A stretch of DNA of 36,473 nt from a virus, in IMG/VR virus record IMGVR_UViG_3300005436_000020, positions 1-36,473 of that record; one strand, given 5' to 3'. Position 1 is the stretch's first letter. Each line of letters begins with the position of its first letter. Of the stretch, positions 13,945 through 23,422 are shown one piece after another. The notes below the pieces were generated by a model, which was not told the origin of the DNA, did no database searches, and saw only the letters and a program-made list of their open reading frames with translations. The position numbers and the translations under genes are program-made.

Positions 13945-14250
13945 TTATTCCCCAGTGTGCCAGGTAAGATTGGTAGCAGACGTTCCCGCAGTAAGAACGC
14001 GAGTACATATTAACCAGTGATAACCAACTTCGGCATTTAAAACTACTTGCGTAGTCAGAGCACCATCTTTTATAAAAGGAGTTTCAACCGTTAAATTGCC
14101 AGCAGTTCCTACATGAATTGCTTTTGCAACGACGTGCTCTGGAAAGAATGTATCTAATACAACAAGGCCACTTTCGGTGAACGGACCAATTAAATCGCTG
14201 GTTCTTGATATTTCATTTACCCTTTTTTGTCTCACATCAACGTTTGCCAT
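13945..14250 (-). CDS. Small virion-associated protein (101 aa)
   Basis: A beta-rich protein beginning MANVDVRQKRVNEISRTSDL, then FFPEHVVAKAIHVGTAGNL and a tail WLICTRVLTAGTSATNLTWH. It lies between the collar-like protein and the fibre cluster, with its stop two nt before the S74 fibre ATG. It may be a minor tail or adaptor protein; no family is recognised. Confidence 0.6.
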   Translation of the reverse strand: MANVDVRQKRVNEISRTSDLIGPFTESGLVVLDTFFPEHVVAKAIHVGTAGNLTVETPFIKDGALTTQVVLNAEVGYHWLICTRVLTAGTSATNLTWHTGE

Positions 14251-14295
14251 TGCTATACCCTTTTAATAAACTTTAAAAACATTCTATCACCTTCT

Positions 14296-15885
14296 TTATA
14301 ATTTCACGAACAGATATTTATAGGTGGTGGGCTGCATATTGGTATGAGGTAAGCCGCCACCTGTGGGTTGACTTGGAAAAAATGCGCCAGTGATTCCAAA
14401 TAAATCGCCCCCTGTTTTAGCGCCGGCAGCGGGGCCCTCATATCCGTGTGTATGGGAAGGCATTTCAGCAATTGTTAAAAGGTGCTCGCGTGCGCCCTCA
14501 AAAGTACCAAAAGGCATTGCGTTGCCCGCAGCTGCAAAAACATAATTAATGGTTTCGCGGGGAATAGTCATCTTTTTATCAGCATTAAAATCAGCGGCAG
14601 CAGAACCACCCCGACCGCCATTTACAATGCATCGTGTTTGATCGAACAGCCCCCACCAAAGACTATATAATTTTCCATATTGCGTCCCAAATGAACCTGC
14701 GCCACTCGCGCCACTTTTTCCAATCGTATCGGCATCATTAAAAAGAAGGAGCCATCCAGGACGCGCCGTTATATTATCGCTCCAAAGATAATCGCCAGTT
14801 TGGAAAAATAAATTGCCATTGTAAATTAAATCAATTAATACTTTATATTGGTCTTGATTATAATCTTGATAAATATAAGCCGGCGATGCAAACGTGCCGC
14901 GTTGAACTTGACAATTGGCAATATCAAAACTACCAATTACATTTAAAGGAAAACTCCATGCGACTTGTATGCGGTCATCATTATTAGGACCTTTCGTTTT
15001 TCCGACTATAGAAGGGACTGATACTTGAAACGATTTACGTAGCCACGCCCCTACTGAAAAAGCAAATGAATGGGGAACGCTATTAGTAGGGGAGCTTCCG
15101 CCTGCTCCATATATTTGGTCTATTTCAAATGACCCATTTCCCGCTGTCGATGATTTACAATCAAATGAAATGGTTAAGGTTTCATTCTGGAATGTTTCAA
15201 CATTTGGCACTGTTTGAAATAAAGTCATACCCGTTTGAGCTGCGCCAGTAACACTTAAAGTATATCTAAAAAATCGCACGGCATTTGCAGTTGGTTCATT
15301 TGGAGGTCCCGCACCTAGAAGTACAACATCTACAAATTCAATCGTGCTTGTTTCGCCCGCGCCCCCGTCTTTTTCGAAAATCCATCCCGACGGAATGTCA
15401 CCAATAACAGGAACATATGCTCCTGATGTATCTTTAAAAAACCCAGAAGCTGGTGCTATTCGGGTTCGACCTTCTCCCGGCGACATAAGAGAATCTGCCG
15501 TAGTAGCAGCATCAATAAATATAAATGCGCCATTAATAAGATGGTTCTCAATATCAATGTTGGTAGTGATAGGTGTTACGCCGCCTCCACCAATAATGGG
15601 GAAATTATCCAAATCGAAAATTTTATTTCCGGCGGAATCAGACACAACAATATAGTATAAGCCAGCAGTTGTAACATCCCAATAAAGCGGAACCGATGTG
15701 CCACCACTTGCATCTAATTCAATAGGGTCAATATAGGGAGCATTGCCACTTTGGTCGGAATATACAAACTTCTGCGTTGAATGGTCGGAGTTCATCCATG
15801 TTGTTAAAAATCCACCGGCAGCCGGACGACCTTGCGCATCTGCGAAATACCACTTTGGACTAGGAGCTAAAGAATATGTTGCCAT
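14296..15885 (-). CDS. Tail fibre/collar-like receptor-binding protein (529 aa)
   Basis: The N-terminal 110 residues (SPKWYFADAQGRPAAGGFLT, then YWDVTTAGLYYIVVSDSAGN) match the start domain of many tail fibres. Residues about 150-330 look like a carbohydrate-binding beta-sandwich (SGWIFEKDGGAGETSTIEF). The C-terminal part resembles a phage tail-collar domain, with EMPSHTHGYEGPA and NMQPTTYKYLFVKL near the end. It does not share the N-terminal domain of the four downstream fibres, so it may occupy a different place on the tail. AAGGTGAAAC precedes the ATG. Confidence 0.75.
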   Translation of the reverse strand: MATYSLAPSPKWYFADAQGRPAAGGFLTTWMNSDHSTQKFVYSDQSGNAPYIDPIELDASGGTSVPLYWDVTTAGLYYIVVSDSAGNKIFDLDNFPIIGGGGVTPITTNIDIENHLINGAFIFIDAATTADSLMSPGEGRTRIAPASGFFKDTSGAYVPVIGDIPSGWIFEKDGGAGETSTIEFVDVVLLGAGPPNEPTANAVRFFRYTLSVTGAAQTGMTLFQTVPNVETFQNETLTISFDCKSSTAGNGSFEIDQIYGAGGSSPTNSVPHSFAFSVGAWLRKSFQVSVPSIVGKTKGPNNDDRIQVAWSFPLNVIGSFDIANCQVQRGTFASPAYIYQDYNQDQYKVLIDLIYNGNLFFQTGDYLWSDNITARPGWLLLFNDADTIGKSGASGAGSFGTQYGKLYSLWWGLFDQTRCIVNGGRGGSAAADFNADKKMTIPRETINYVFAAAGNAMPFGTFEGAREHLLTIAEMPSHTHGYEGPAAGAKTGGDLFGITGAFFPSQPTGGGLPHTNMQPTTYKYLFVKL

Positions 15886-15894
15886 GTTTCACCT

Positions 15895-17133
15895 TTATAA
15901 ATATCTACGTAGACTTTCACCTATTATTCCAGCAGGAAGACCAAGGCCAGCAATCCATTTAGTTGCGCTTTTTCTTGATAATGATTTCATTAAATCTTGA
16001 ATCGCTGCGTCTGACTGTGGGGTCTGTAATGGTGGCGACGGCTTTCCTAATTCTTTATCTAGCCCTACCTTGGCATATGCATTTTTTATTTTTTGTGCAT
16101 TTGCCGCTATTCCTTCACCCGGAAGCTTCGTTATTCCGCTTCTTAATTTATAAGCCAGCAATAATTTATTTTGATTTTTAGCGTATTCATTTGTTACATT
16201 TTGACGGGCTTCTGCTAAATCGGTGTCCCCATATTTAGTAAAGGTATTTTGAATGTCATTGTTTAATGATGAACGAAGACCTAATATTTCTGCGCCAGTT
16301 TGAATTTTGTCAGGGTTTTTTAAAAATTTAATACCTTGTCGCCCAAGCATGGATTGTAATTTATGTGCATTATCATAACTTGGTGTATCTATAAAGCGAT
16401 CGAGTAATACTTTCTTTTTTGCATTCAAATTATTAAATAATGCAGTTCTATCATCATTGCTCAATCCTCCTAATTCACTTTTAAATATATCAGCTTCAAT
16501 TGGTTTTTGAGTACTATTAGGAAGTAAGTTATATCCTTTTTTATCTGCAAGTTTTCCAATATTATTATAATCTGTTTTAAATCCTGCTTTAATTGTAGAT
16601 TGGTCTCCAATTAATCCTTTAATAAAATCTGTGGCCTTTGCATTCGCATTAAATCCGGTTAATTTACCCAATAATTCTTTACCGCTTATAGCCGCTAATT
16701 TTGTAATATCTGCAACTGGGATTGCTAATTCTGCTGCCGTAGCGCCTGCTCGGGCAATTGGCTCTAATTCTTGCTGGCGCTCTTTGGATACTCCTGGCAT
16801 TGGCAATAAATTAGTATTTATTAAATCAGGGGTTGGAACATTTTCAGGTTTAACACCAAATAACCCAGCTACTTTTTGATTGGCATAATTAGCGCCAGAA
16901 ATAAGTGTATTAGGAATATCAGAAGCTATATCGGCTATTCCGTGAGCCACAGTTCCACCTGCTTGATTAATTGCATTCAGAGCTTCTGTCCCGAATGATT
17001 CTGAAGCAGTGTCATTCTCATCTTTAAATTTAATACCTAAATCACTCAAATCATCTTTTGAAGATTTTTTTGGCTCAGGTTTAGAAGTAGTTTGCGAGTC
17101 ATCTTTATATATAATTCCTAAATCATCAGTCAT
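15895..17133 (-). CDS. DNA ejection protein, gp16-position (412 aa)
   Basis: It occupies the place of the last ejection protein in the P22 order. The N-terminus is charged and disordered with two DDLGIIYKDD/SDLGIKFKDE repeats. The middle is alanine-rich and amphipathic (ARAGATAAELAIPVADITKL), and the C-terminal half is helical. Such proteins are packaged in the head and released into the cell envelope with the DNA. The start at 17133 is one nt after the preceding stop and follows GGGGG; the frame to 17160 is rejected. Sequence similarity to P22 gp16 itself is not evident to me. Confidence 0.6.
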   Translation of the reverse strand: MTDDLGIIYKDDSQTTSKPEPKKSSKDDLSDLGIKFKDENDTASESFGTEALNAINQAGGTVAHGIADIASDIPNTLISGANYANQKVAGLFGVKPENVPTPDLINTNLLPMPGVSKERQQELEPIARAGATAAELAIPVADITKLAAISGKELLGKLTGFNANAKATDFIKGLIGDQSTIKAGFKTDYNNIGKLADKKGYNLLPNSTQKPIEADIFKSELGGLSNDDRTALFNNLNAKKKVLLDRFIDTPSYDNAHKLQSMLGRQGIKFLKNPDKIQTGAEILGLRSSLNNDIQNTFTKYGDTDLAEARQNVTNEYAKNQNKLLLAYKLRSGITKLPGEGIAANAQKIKNAYAKVGLDKELGKPSPPLQTPQSDAAIQDLMKSLSRKSATKWIAGLGLPAGIIGESLRRYL

Positions 17134-17134
17134 T

Positions 17135-18478
17135 TTAATCCCCCAAATCCATTTCAACACCGGGACGACTTAATGCAGCATGAAGATTTTTTAATGGAAT
17201 AGAGGCGCGCCTTCCATTAACTTTAATATCAACCATTTTATCTAAATTTTCTTTATCATCATAATTTAATCCGGCAGCCTTCTCCCTCACACCTGGGAAA
17301 GAAGGTTGAGCAGCCACACTATTTGATTTAGCAACATTATGTAATATTTGTTTTGTACGTTGCCATTGATCCCATGCGCGTTCAGGATTACTCGAAGGAG
17401 ACTCAAACCCTTTCATTAAGTTATCGATCAACTCTTGTCGCTGAGAAACATGAACACTTAATCCTTCTAAATTTTTCTGTAAATTTACAAAGGTAGATTT
17501 CAATTGATTTTTAGCTGTTAAATATCTTTCGAAATCTTCTGGATTATCTTTTTTCCAAGACTGCACAAAGGCTTTTCCCTTTCCAATAATTCCAGCATAT
17601 TTAGCAAGAGAAGCCATGTCGGCATCAACTTCCGGGTCTTGTAAAAACTTTTCCATTTCAATTGAATTATCTAATCGTTTCGTACTATACGCAGAAACAT
17701 TTGCTTTATTCGCTGCCATCTGATTGGCAAATTGTTGTTGTTCAATACTCTTTTGAACGGCTCCTTGTTGCGGAGTTTGCATTGGCGCAGTTGGGGCAGA
17801 TTCATCTTGTGGTTGTTGCGGGATATTAGGAAATGGGGCACCTTGAGGGATAATTCCAGCGCCCATTGGGGGCATAGCATTAGAGGCATTAGATGGTGTC
17901 CCCTGCTGAGAATTTTTTAAAGCCGCATGCAAAGTATTTGTTGTTAAGTTATTAACATCAGCTTGATTATTGGCAAGAAAAACTGATTTAGCTCCCCCTT
18001 TCTGCATTCCAACTTGCTTAGGTAAGTTATATTCAGGACTTGTGTACCATTGAGTTTTTTGGGTTTGATTTTGTGTGGATTGAGTTTTATTTGCTAATTG
18101 TTGCGGAGCTAGCAATATTTTTTGTTTCAATTCGGCAATTTGCTGCGCCTTTAATGCAATTCCTTGTTGTAATTGTTGTGGCAAGAATTTATATCTTTCA
18201 TCAGACATAGCATTTTGTATTTGCTTTTGATGTACACTTAATGCATTTAGAATGGGCTCATATTTTGCTTTATTCTGCTCTATCGATAAATCAGCCACTC
18301 CAGTATCAGCAGCTTGTTGCGCCATTTGGGGGGCGTAATTTAATTTAATTTGACTTAATGCATTAGCAATTTTATTTTTACGCAAAGTATCTAACGTATT
18401 TCTAGTATTTGCATACGTATCAAATATATTTTGCGGAGGCGCGTTATTAAATATATTTTCTAAAAAACCGTTTGCCAT
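17135..18478 (-). CDS. DNA ejection protein, gp20-position, Q-rich (447 aa)
   Basis: It is long, helical and rich in Q, N and A (QQLQQGIALKAQQIAELKQK), with a proline/glutamine-rich linker near residues 195-245. The last third is charged (GKGKAFVQSWKKDNPEDFER). It sits between the gp7-like gene and the last ejection gene, as gp20 does in P22-like phages. Composition and position support an ejection protein; the family was not recognised from motifs. Confidence 0.6.
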   Translation of the reverse strand: MANGFLENIFNNAPPQNIFDTYANTRNTLDTLRKNKIANALSQIKLNYAPQMAQQAADTGVADLSIEQNKAKYEPILNALSVHQKQIQNAMSDERYKFLPQQLQQGIALKAQQIAELKQKILLAPQQLANKTQSTQNQTQKTQWYTSPEYNLPKQVGMQKGGAKSVFLANNQADVNNLTTNTLHAALKNSQQGTPSNASNAMPPMGAGIIPQGAPFPNIPQQPQDESAPTAPMQTPQQGAVQKSIEQQQFANQMAANKANVSAYSTKRLDNSIEMEKFLQDPEVDADMASLAKYAGIIGKGKAFVQSWKKDNPEDFERYLTAKNQLKSTFVNLQKNLEGLSVHVSQRQELIDNLMKGFESPSSNPERAWDQWQRTKQILHNVAKSNSVAAQPSFPGVREKAAGLNYDDKENLDKMVDIKVNGRRASIPLKNLHAALSRPGVEMDLGD

Positions 18479-18487
18479 AATATTCTC

Positions 18488-19168
18488 TTATTGCTGCTGA
18501 TAAAATTGATTGGTATCAGGGTCTAACCATGGGGTAGATTGACCACCACCGAAATAATTACCTATCGCTCCGCCGACTGCGCCACCTATCGGACCTCCAA
18601 ATATATCCCCCGCAATTCCTAAGCCAGCCCCAATTGCGCCAGTAAGCCCTTGAGAACGCCCAGTATCTTGCGCCCCCTTTGCTTTTGCCATGTCTTCAAA
18701 ATATTTCTGCATTGTCTGCATTAAATTATTAGATGCACTAAATCCTTGGCCTTCTAATCCGCTTTGACCACCCAAATACTGACTACGGGTGTTATACATA
18801 TTTTCCATGTATTTATCGAAATCATTCGCGCGCACAGATTGAGATAAATTAGCTGCCGCAGTTTGTTCTGCGCCAGAACCCAACATGCCACCCGCAGCCG
18901 CTGCATTATTCGCGCCCTCTTGCCCTACTTTATTCATTGCTAAGGCCTCAGGCGATTCTTTATATCCAGAGGCAAATTGATTATATAAAGCTGCCGGGTC
19001 TTTACCTTGATTTAAAGCTGCAATATAAGCGTCATAAGCTGTATTTCCACGCTGTATATAAGGATTCATCATCCCTTGCGACTGCCCCCATCCTTGCTGC
19101 ATCTGGTTATACATATCTTTGCCCGCTTTCTCACGGCCACCACCAAACATTTCGTCAATCCAACCCAT
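18488..19168 (-). CDS. gp7-like DNA ejection protein (226 aa)
   Basis: Its length is close to P22 gp7. It shows the familiar Y/G/Q-rich pattern (GWGQSQGMMNPYIQRGNTAY), a segment GMLGSGAEQTAAANLSQS, and a glycine-rich hydrophobic end (AIGAGLGIAGDIFGGPIGGA) that could insert in a membrane. Such proteins leave the head with DNA and help build the channel through the envelope. It is first of three ejection-type genes. Confidence 0.7.
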   Translation of the reverse strand: MGWIDEMFGGGREKAGKDMYNQMQQGWGQSQGMMNPYIQRGNTAYDAYIAALNQGKDPAALYNQFASGYKESPEALAMNKVGQEGANNAAAAGGMLGSGAEQTAAANLSQSVRANDFDKYMENMYNTRSQYLGGQSGLEGQGFSASNNLMQTMQKYFEDMAKAKGAQDTGRSQGLTGAIGAGLGIAGDIFGGPIGGAVGGAIGNYFGGGQSTPWLDPDTNQFYQQQ

Positions 19169-19175
19169 ATATCAC

Positions 19176-19490
19176 CTATGCTGCAATCGGAGTAAATGTT
19201 ACCCACGCGCCATTTTCTCTAAAATTAAATCTCTTTGTATCTAAGTTATAAATAATCGTGCCATCTATTGCGTTATCTAACTGGTCACGCCGCGCTTGAT
19301 GCATTGTTATTACAACGGTCACGGGCGTTTCTTGTTTCGTATCATTAAATCGGTCATGCACTATTACCAAACCTAATGCTTGCGAAATAGCATCAAAATG
19401 ATTTCGCCATATATCTGTAAGCTTTCTATCTTCTTCAACGGCCACCTCTTCAATCGGTGGAGTCGCCATAAATGCAGCATTAATATTCAT
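19176..19490 (-). CDS. Small protein in the tail-assembly region (104 aa)
   Basis: It lies between the gp10-like and gp7-like genes, the place of gp26/gp14 in P22. The sequence (DRKLTDIWRNHFDAISQALG, then GTIIYNLDTKRFNFRENGAW) has the N/Y/W-rich strand pattern of phage tail attachments. It is too short for a tail needle like gp26. Its start overlaps the gp10-like stop by 4 nt. Confidence 0.6.
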   Translation of the reverse strand: MNINAAFMATPPIEEVAVEEDRKLTDIWRNHFDAISQALGLVIVHDRFNDTKQETPVTVVITMHQARRDQLDNAIDGTIIYNLDTKRFNFRENGAWVTFTPIAA

Positions 19491-21022
19491 TGAGGTTGTA
19501 CTTCCATATCGATTGCAGCTCCCACAATATAAACAGGAACTGCGTTATATATTTCAAATCTCCATATCGCATCTCGATAAGTTCCTAATGCTCGCCATAT
19601 AATTCGAATATTTCTATCGCCGGCTCGACCAAATGATTCTGAACCAAAGGTGTGATATGTAACGCCGCCATCATCAGAAACGCTTAAGAACACCATTGGG
19701 TCAACATCGCCAGCTGCCGCTAATTGCGCTTGTGTAGGAATTGGGGACATAGGTAACGGCAACCCTTTTGTATTTGTCAATCCCACGCCTTTCAACATAT
19801 CAAGTTGCATGCGCGCATATTTAATTCGTTCATAAGTAGGCGAACTTGATGTTCTACATATTCGTGTGCGCTTAATTTTGTCATCACCATTTTTAAAAAA
19901 GTTATAACTTAATTCATATAATTTAGAATCGTTATATGTTGTTATATAATGTTTATTATTAAAGAATGCATGTGTATTCGCTGTGTCACGGTGATTTGGC
20001 TCGTTATCAAGTAGAGTATTTGCCATTTCTAATTCATGCCATAATTTCGTGCTCGCATTAAAAACAAATGTATGGTCATCTGCCGTAAAATTAATTTGAT
20101 AAAATACTTGCCCATTAATTTTATATGCAAAACCAAAGGCGTCTTCAGGCATCGTATATCGTTGAATTCGCTCATCCATTTCTCGCGTACTAATTGGCTG
20201 CGGACTAATTCCGCCTTCAATCATCATAATAGAGCCCACGCCATCAATATCGCCTGATAAATAAAATAATCTATCAAATGCCTGGGATATAGAATTAATT
20301 GCTTTAACGCCATGCTCTAACAATAAATTATTATCACGTCTAAATCTAAAATCAGATAATCCGGCATCAATCCATATTTCACTTTTGTTTTCTCCAAAAA
20401 AGAAAATACGTCGTTTTAAAACCGCAATACCATTTAAAATGGTAGGCCGAGAATTAATTAAAGCAAAATCTAAAATAGGCCATAGCGCGCCATTTTCTAA
20501 TGCGCTCACATAAAATCTATTTTGAAATCCTGAGCTTCCACTAATTAATAAAAACGAACCATCCATGTAAGTTACATCTAAGGGACCAAACGAACCTGGG
20601 CCACCTGGCGTTGGTATATTAGGCGTATTATCAATCCCTGTGGATGTATTTGTATCCCATAAAAATGATTTAGTTCCATCTACAAATATTATTTGAAATT
20701 CATTCGCAGCAATTCCTATGTGCCCGATTAAGGAAGTAAAGAAATTAAGCGCAATAATATTAAGCACTAACGAACTATCCATTCTATAAATAGTGTCGCC
20801 CTCTACAAAATATGTGAATCCTTTAAATACAAAAGAGGCGCGCCCATTATTTCCATCTGAGAATGTGCCCACTTCCTGTTTTCCTGGTGTTGGATGTAAA
20901 TAATTCGCCTTCTTTCCGTGCGGAGAAAATACTTCATACATATTAATTGTGCGCTCAGCATTTACCTTCGTAATGATATCTTCATGCAAGCTACCGACGA
21001 CCGGAAAGTCCATCCGCTTCAT
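19487..21022 (-). CDS. gp10-like packaged-DNA stabilisation protein (511 aa)
   Basis: This protein should close the tail below the portal and hold DNA in the head. Length and content fit P22 gp10 and relatives: the start MDFPVVGSLHEDIITKVNAE with TINMYEVFSPHGKK, beta-propeller-like repeats (FFGENKSEIWIDAG, LFYLSGDIDGVGSIMMI), and a C-terminal part with RNIRIIWRALGTYRDAIWRF. The start overlaps the gp4-like stop by 4 nt. Confidence 0.8.
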   Translation of the reverse strand: MKRMDFPVVGSLHEDIITKVNAERTINMYEVFSPHGKKANYLHPTPGKQEVGTFSDGNNGRASFVFKGFTYFVEGDTIYRMDSSLVLNIIALNFFTSLIGHIGIAANEFQIIFVDGTKSFLWDTNTSTGIDNTPNIPTPGGPGSFGPLDVTYMDGSFLLISGSSGFQNRFYVSALENGALWPILDFALINSRPTILNGIAVLKRRIFFFGENKSEIWIDAGLSDFRFRRDNNLLLEHGVKAINSISQAFDRLFYLSGDIDGVGSIMMIEGGISPQPISTREMDERIQRYTMPEDAFGFAYKINGQVFYQINFTADDHTFVFNASTKLWHELEMANTLLDNEPNHRDTANTHAFFNNKHYITTYNDSKLYELSYNFFKNGDDKIKRTRICRTSSSPTYERIKYARMQLDMLKGVGLTNTKGLPLPMSPIPTQAQLAAAGDVDPMVFLSVSDDGGVTYHTFGSESFGRAGDRNIRIIWRALGTYRDAIWRFEIYNAVPVYIVGAAIDMEVQPQ

Positions 21023-21759
21023 GGGTTAAGCACTCCCAGCACGCCATAAATAGAATTGTAAACATATTGATAGGGTGTCATTAATAATCCATCCGGATTA
21101 ATAAGCATATTAATTTCAGGAGATGCCTTAATATTTTTAAGCATCATCTGATATTCATTTTCAGTAATCTCAGTCCATGAGCCAGAAGGATAATAAGCGC
21201 GTAATTCACGCGCCAATGCATAGCGTAGAAATTTATAATACTTCGGGGGCACTTCTGTGATTACTTGATATAACGCTAATCTATCAAACATAAACTTTGC
21301 TCTGATTTCACATTCATACGCTTGGTCAGGTTTAGGATAGAAAGTTAAGTTTGTCTGTAAATCTTGTTTATCCATAAATACAGCGCCAGGTCGTGTCTGA
21401 CCTTGCGAGAAACGCACTTGATTTAATATAACGGCTCTATCCACTATATTTACGGGATAACTTACTTGTTGAATAGTTACGGTTACAAAGTCTAACTCTA
21501 CTAAGCGATTAAAATTAAAATCAGCCGGTACAATATTTGAAATACTGTATGTTCCCTGATTTGGTACCAAAGTAACATTAATCGTTTTTATAAAAGGCAC
21601 ATAAACGCCAAGACTCGAAAAGGAATCTAACATATCATTTAAGATATAAAGCCCTGTACTAACTTCACTTGCTGAGGGAATAACATCAGGCGATACCTCT
21701 CCCAGCAAATAAAAAGCATTATTGATAATGTCATTAACACTTCTCGAGTCTTGCGCCAT
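21019..21759 (-). CDS. gp4-like tail accessory factor (246 aa)
   Basis: The N-terminus (VNDIINNAFYLLGEVSPDVI, then ASEVSTGLYILNDMLDSFSS) is the mark of the P22 gp4 family, which binds the portal after packaging and begins tail assembly. The C-terminal part, with PPKYYKFLRYALARELRAYY, also fits. In P22 gp4 also has muralytic activity; no catalytic motif can be assigned here. The gene overlaps both neighbours. Confidence 0.82.
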   Translation of the reverse strand: MAQDSRSVNDIINNAFYLLGEVSPDVIPSASEVSTGLYILNDMLDSFSSLGVYVPFIKTINVTLVPNQGTYSISNIVPADFNFNRLVELDFVTVTIQQVSYPVNIVDRAVILNQVRFSQGQTRPGAVFMDKQDLQTNLTFYPKPDQAYECEIRAKFMFDRLALYQVITEVPPKYYKFLRYALARELRAYYPSGSWTEITENEYQMMLKNIKASPEINMLINPDGLLMTPYQYVYNSIYGVLGVLNP

Positions 21760-22142
21760 TATTTAACTACCTTTGGTCTGCCGCGTTTTTTTACTTCGCT
21801 TCTTGTCGACCCAGTCCCATTCCCTTCTCTGGCATCTTCCGTTCCGGCGCAGTTGTGCGATAGGTTGGGCTGATGTTGTTGGTGTCCGGGTTCTTCCCGC
21901 TCACTGGACGTTTCGGATTGGTTGCTACAAATCCGCTGCCTTGATTTTTCATAATTTAATACCTCTTCATTAGGCAAATAATTTGTTTTATCAAACCATT
22001 TACCAGTTTGTAATAATATAAGCGCCTCATCGTAACGACATGTTTTAAACAAGCCGCCACAATAAAGTTTATAAGTACGCTTCATGCGTGCAATGTCTGG
22101 TCGCTCATGCGTGTCATGTAAATAGCTGTGTGACAACATCAT
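21759..22142 (-). CDS. Protein with an AT-hook-like tail (127 aa)
   Basis: The N-terminal 70 residues are a small domain (YCGGLFKTCRYDEALILLQT), followed by a disordered S/E/H-rich linker. The last ten residues are KKRGRPKVVK, matching the RGRP core of an AT-hook that binds the minor groove of AT-rich DNA. It lies between coat and gp4 genes and overlaps both by a few nt. It could act at DNA exit or be a head completion factor. The role is inference. Confidence 0.6.
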   Translation of the reverse strand: MMLSHSYLHDTHERPDIARMKRTYKLYCGGLFKTCRYDEALILLQTGKWFDKTNYLPNEEVLNYEKSRQRICSNQSETSSEREEPGHQQHQPNLSHNCAGTEDAREGNGTGSTRSEVKKRGRPKVVK

Positions 22143-23365
22143 AGTGAAAGCAACTTAACGCCGTACTGGTCGTGCCATTTGGTTCCAAATAACAAGTCAA
22201 TACGAAGCATGTTAACGTCATTCAATAAGCTCCCTTGTCGCTCTACACGTAAAGATACATTTAAATCTCTATCAGTAACCACCGAGGTATTTACATTGTC
22301 TAAAACTTCCATTGGAGGAATAACAATGTCTAATCCACGAGGATGGTACGCAGGGTTAACGTGATAACGAGAGCCGGCAACACCAATTAAAATAACAGGC
22401 ATAGTTGCAACCACAGGGATGCTTACGTTTCTATATGGGTCAGCAGGGTCGGATATAATCGGAGGATTAACCGTAATTGAACCCAAGCCACCTGCGGTAG
22501 AATCAACTTGATTAAGAACAGTGAAGTCCATTAATAATCCAGTATCGCTTCTATCGATTGGATTAACAGCATTTACACCAGTAAACTGAATGCTATCACC
22601 AGGCATGAACACCCCGGTCACGCTTGCGCCTAAACCACTTAAATTAACGGTTGATGCGCCACTCACGGGAGTTGCGGCAACAACAGCGCCAGCAGCGCCA
22701 GCGCCCACAGTATGGAAAGCAATTGATTGATTAGAAAATAAATCAAACACAGAATAGTGACCAAGACGCGAGGAGAACGTAATATCTTCGTTAAGTGTAG
22801 GGTTAAAGAAGTTTTGTGCGCTAGATTTCAATGCGCTTGCTTGGAAAGGAGCCAATGCAAGATAACCATCATTCATGATTTGCATTGCTTGGGTTTCCAT
22901 TTTTGCATAAATCTGATCGACAATACCCCATGAATTGACAGGTGCCGCTGGATTTCCAGAAACATAGTTCAATTCAGTAATAGCAAGCTGCGCAATAATG
23001 CTTTCAGCAGTTTTACAAAGCGCTTGAACCGCAGGACGAATATATCGCTCATTGAAAGGAGCTTGGTCAGTATTCATGAATAACGTTAATTCACGAGTAC
23101 TATATTCGCGCGTAACATTTAACTGATAATCAATAGCAAGAGGTTCAGTTTTTTCAATAGAATCTTGTAAAACACCTACGCGACCTTGGTTAACGGTAAC
23201 TTGGGTTTGTTTACGTAAACGAATAGTATCGCCCGCTTGATAATCAGGTTGTTTAAAGTCTGATTCATAAGTACGTGCACCGGTTAAAAGTAAAGAATTG
23301 TTTGTCGCTAATTCTGCAAGCGCAGCATTAGCGATTAGTTCTGTAACTGGAATTTGATTAGCCAT
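22139..23365 (-). CDS. P22 gp5-like major coat protein (408 aa)
   Basis: It forms the capsid shell. Size and the opening (IANAALAELATNNSLLLTGA, GDTIRLRKQTQVTVNQGR) fit the P22-type coat family. Further matches are the segment LTLFMNTDQAPFNERYIRPA, a mid-protein glycine/alanine/valine-rich region (GAGAAGAVVAATPVSGASTV) where the inserted domain would lie, and an end with RQGSLLNDVNMLRIDLLFGT. AAGGTGAGTC precedes the ATG. The scaffold gene is immediately upstream. Confidence 0.85.
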   Translation of the reverse strand: MANQIPVTELIANAALAELATNNSLLLTGARTYESDFKQPDYQAGDTIRLRKQTQVTVNQGRVGVLQDSIEKTEPLAIDYQLNVTREYSTRELTLFMNTDQAPFNERYIRPAVQALCKTAESIIAQLAITELNYVSGNPAAPVNSWGIVDQIYAKMETQAMQIMNDGYLALAPFQASALKSSAQNFFNPTLNEDITFSSRLGHYSVFDLFSNQSIAFHTVGAGAAGAVVAATPVSGASTVNLSGLGASVTGVFMPGDSIQFTGVNAVNPIDRSDTGLLMDFTVLNQVDSTAGGLGSITVNPPIISDPADPYRNVSIPVVATMPVILIGVAGSRYHVNPAYHPRGLDIVIPPMEVLDNVNTSVVTDRDLNVSLRVERQGSLLNDVNMLRIDLLFGTKWHDQYGVKLLSL

Positions 23366-23422
23366 GACTCACCTTATATTGAATAAATTAATTATTGAAT
23401 TAAAGGTAAGTGCCGAGGCTAA

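Noticed and set aside
13943-14008. N-terminal extension of the S74 fibre
   Set aside because: It overlaps the preceding gene and is cysteine-rich, unlike the shared N-terminal domain that starts exactly at 13942.
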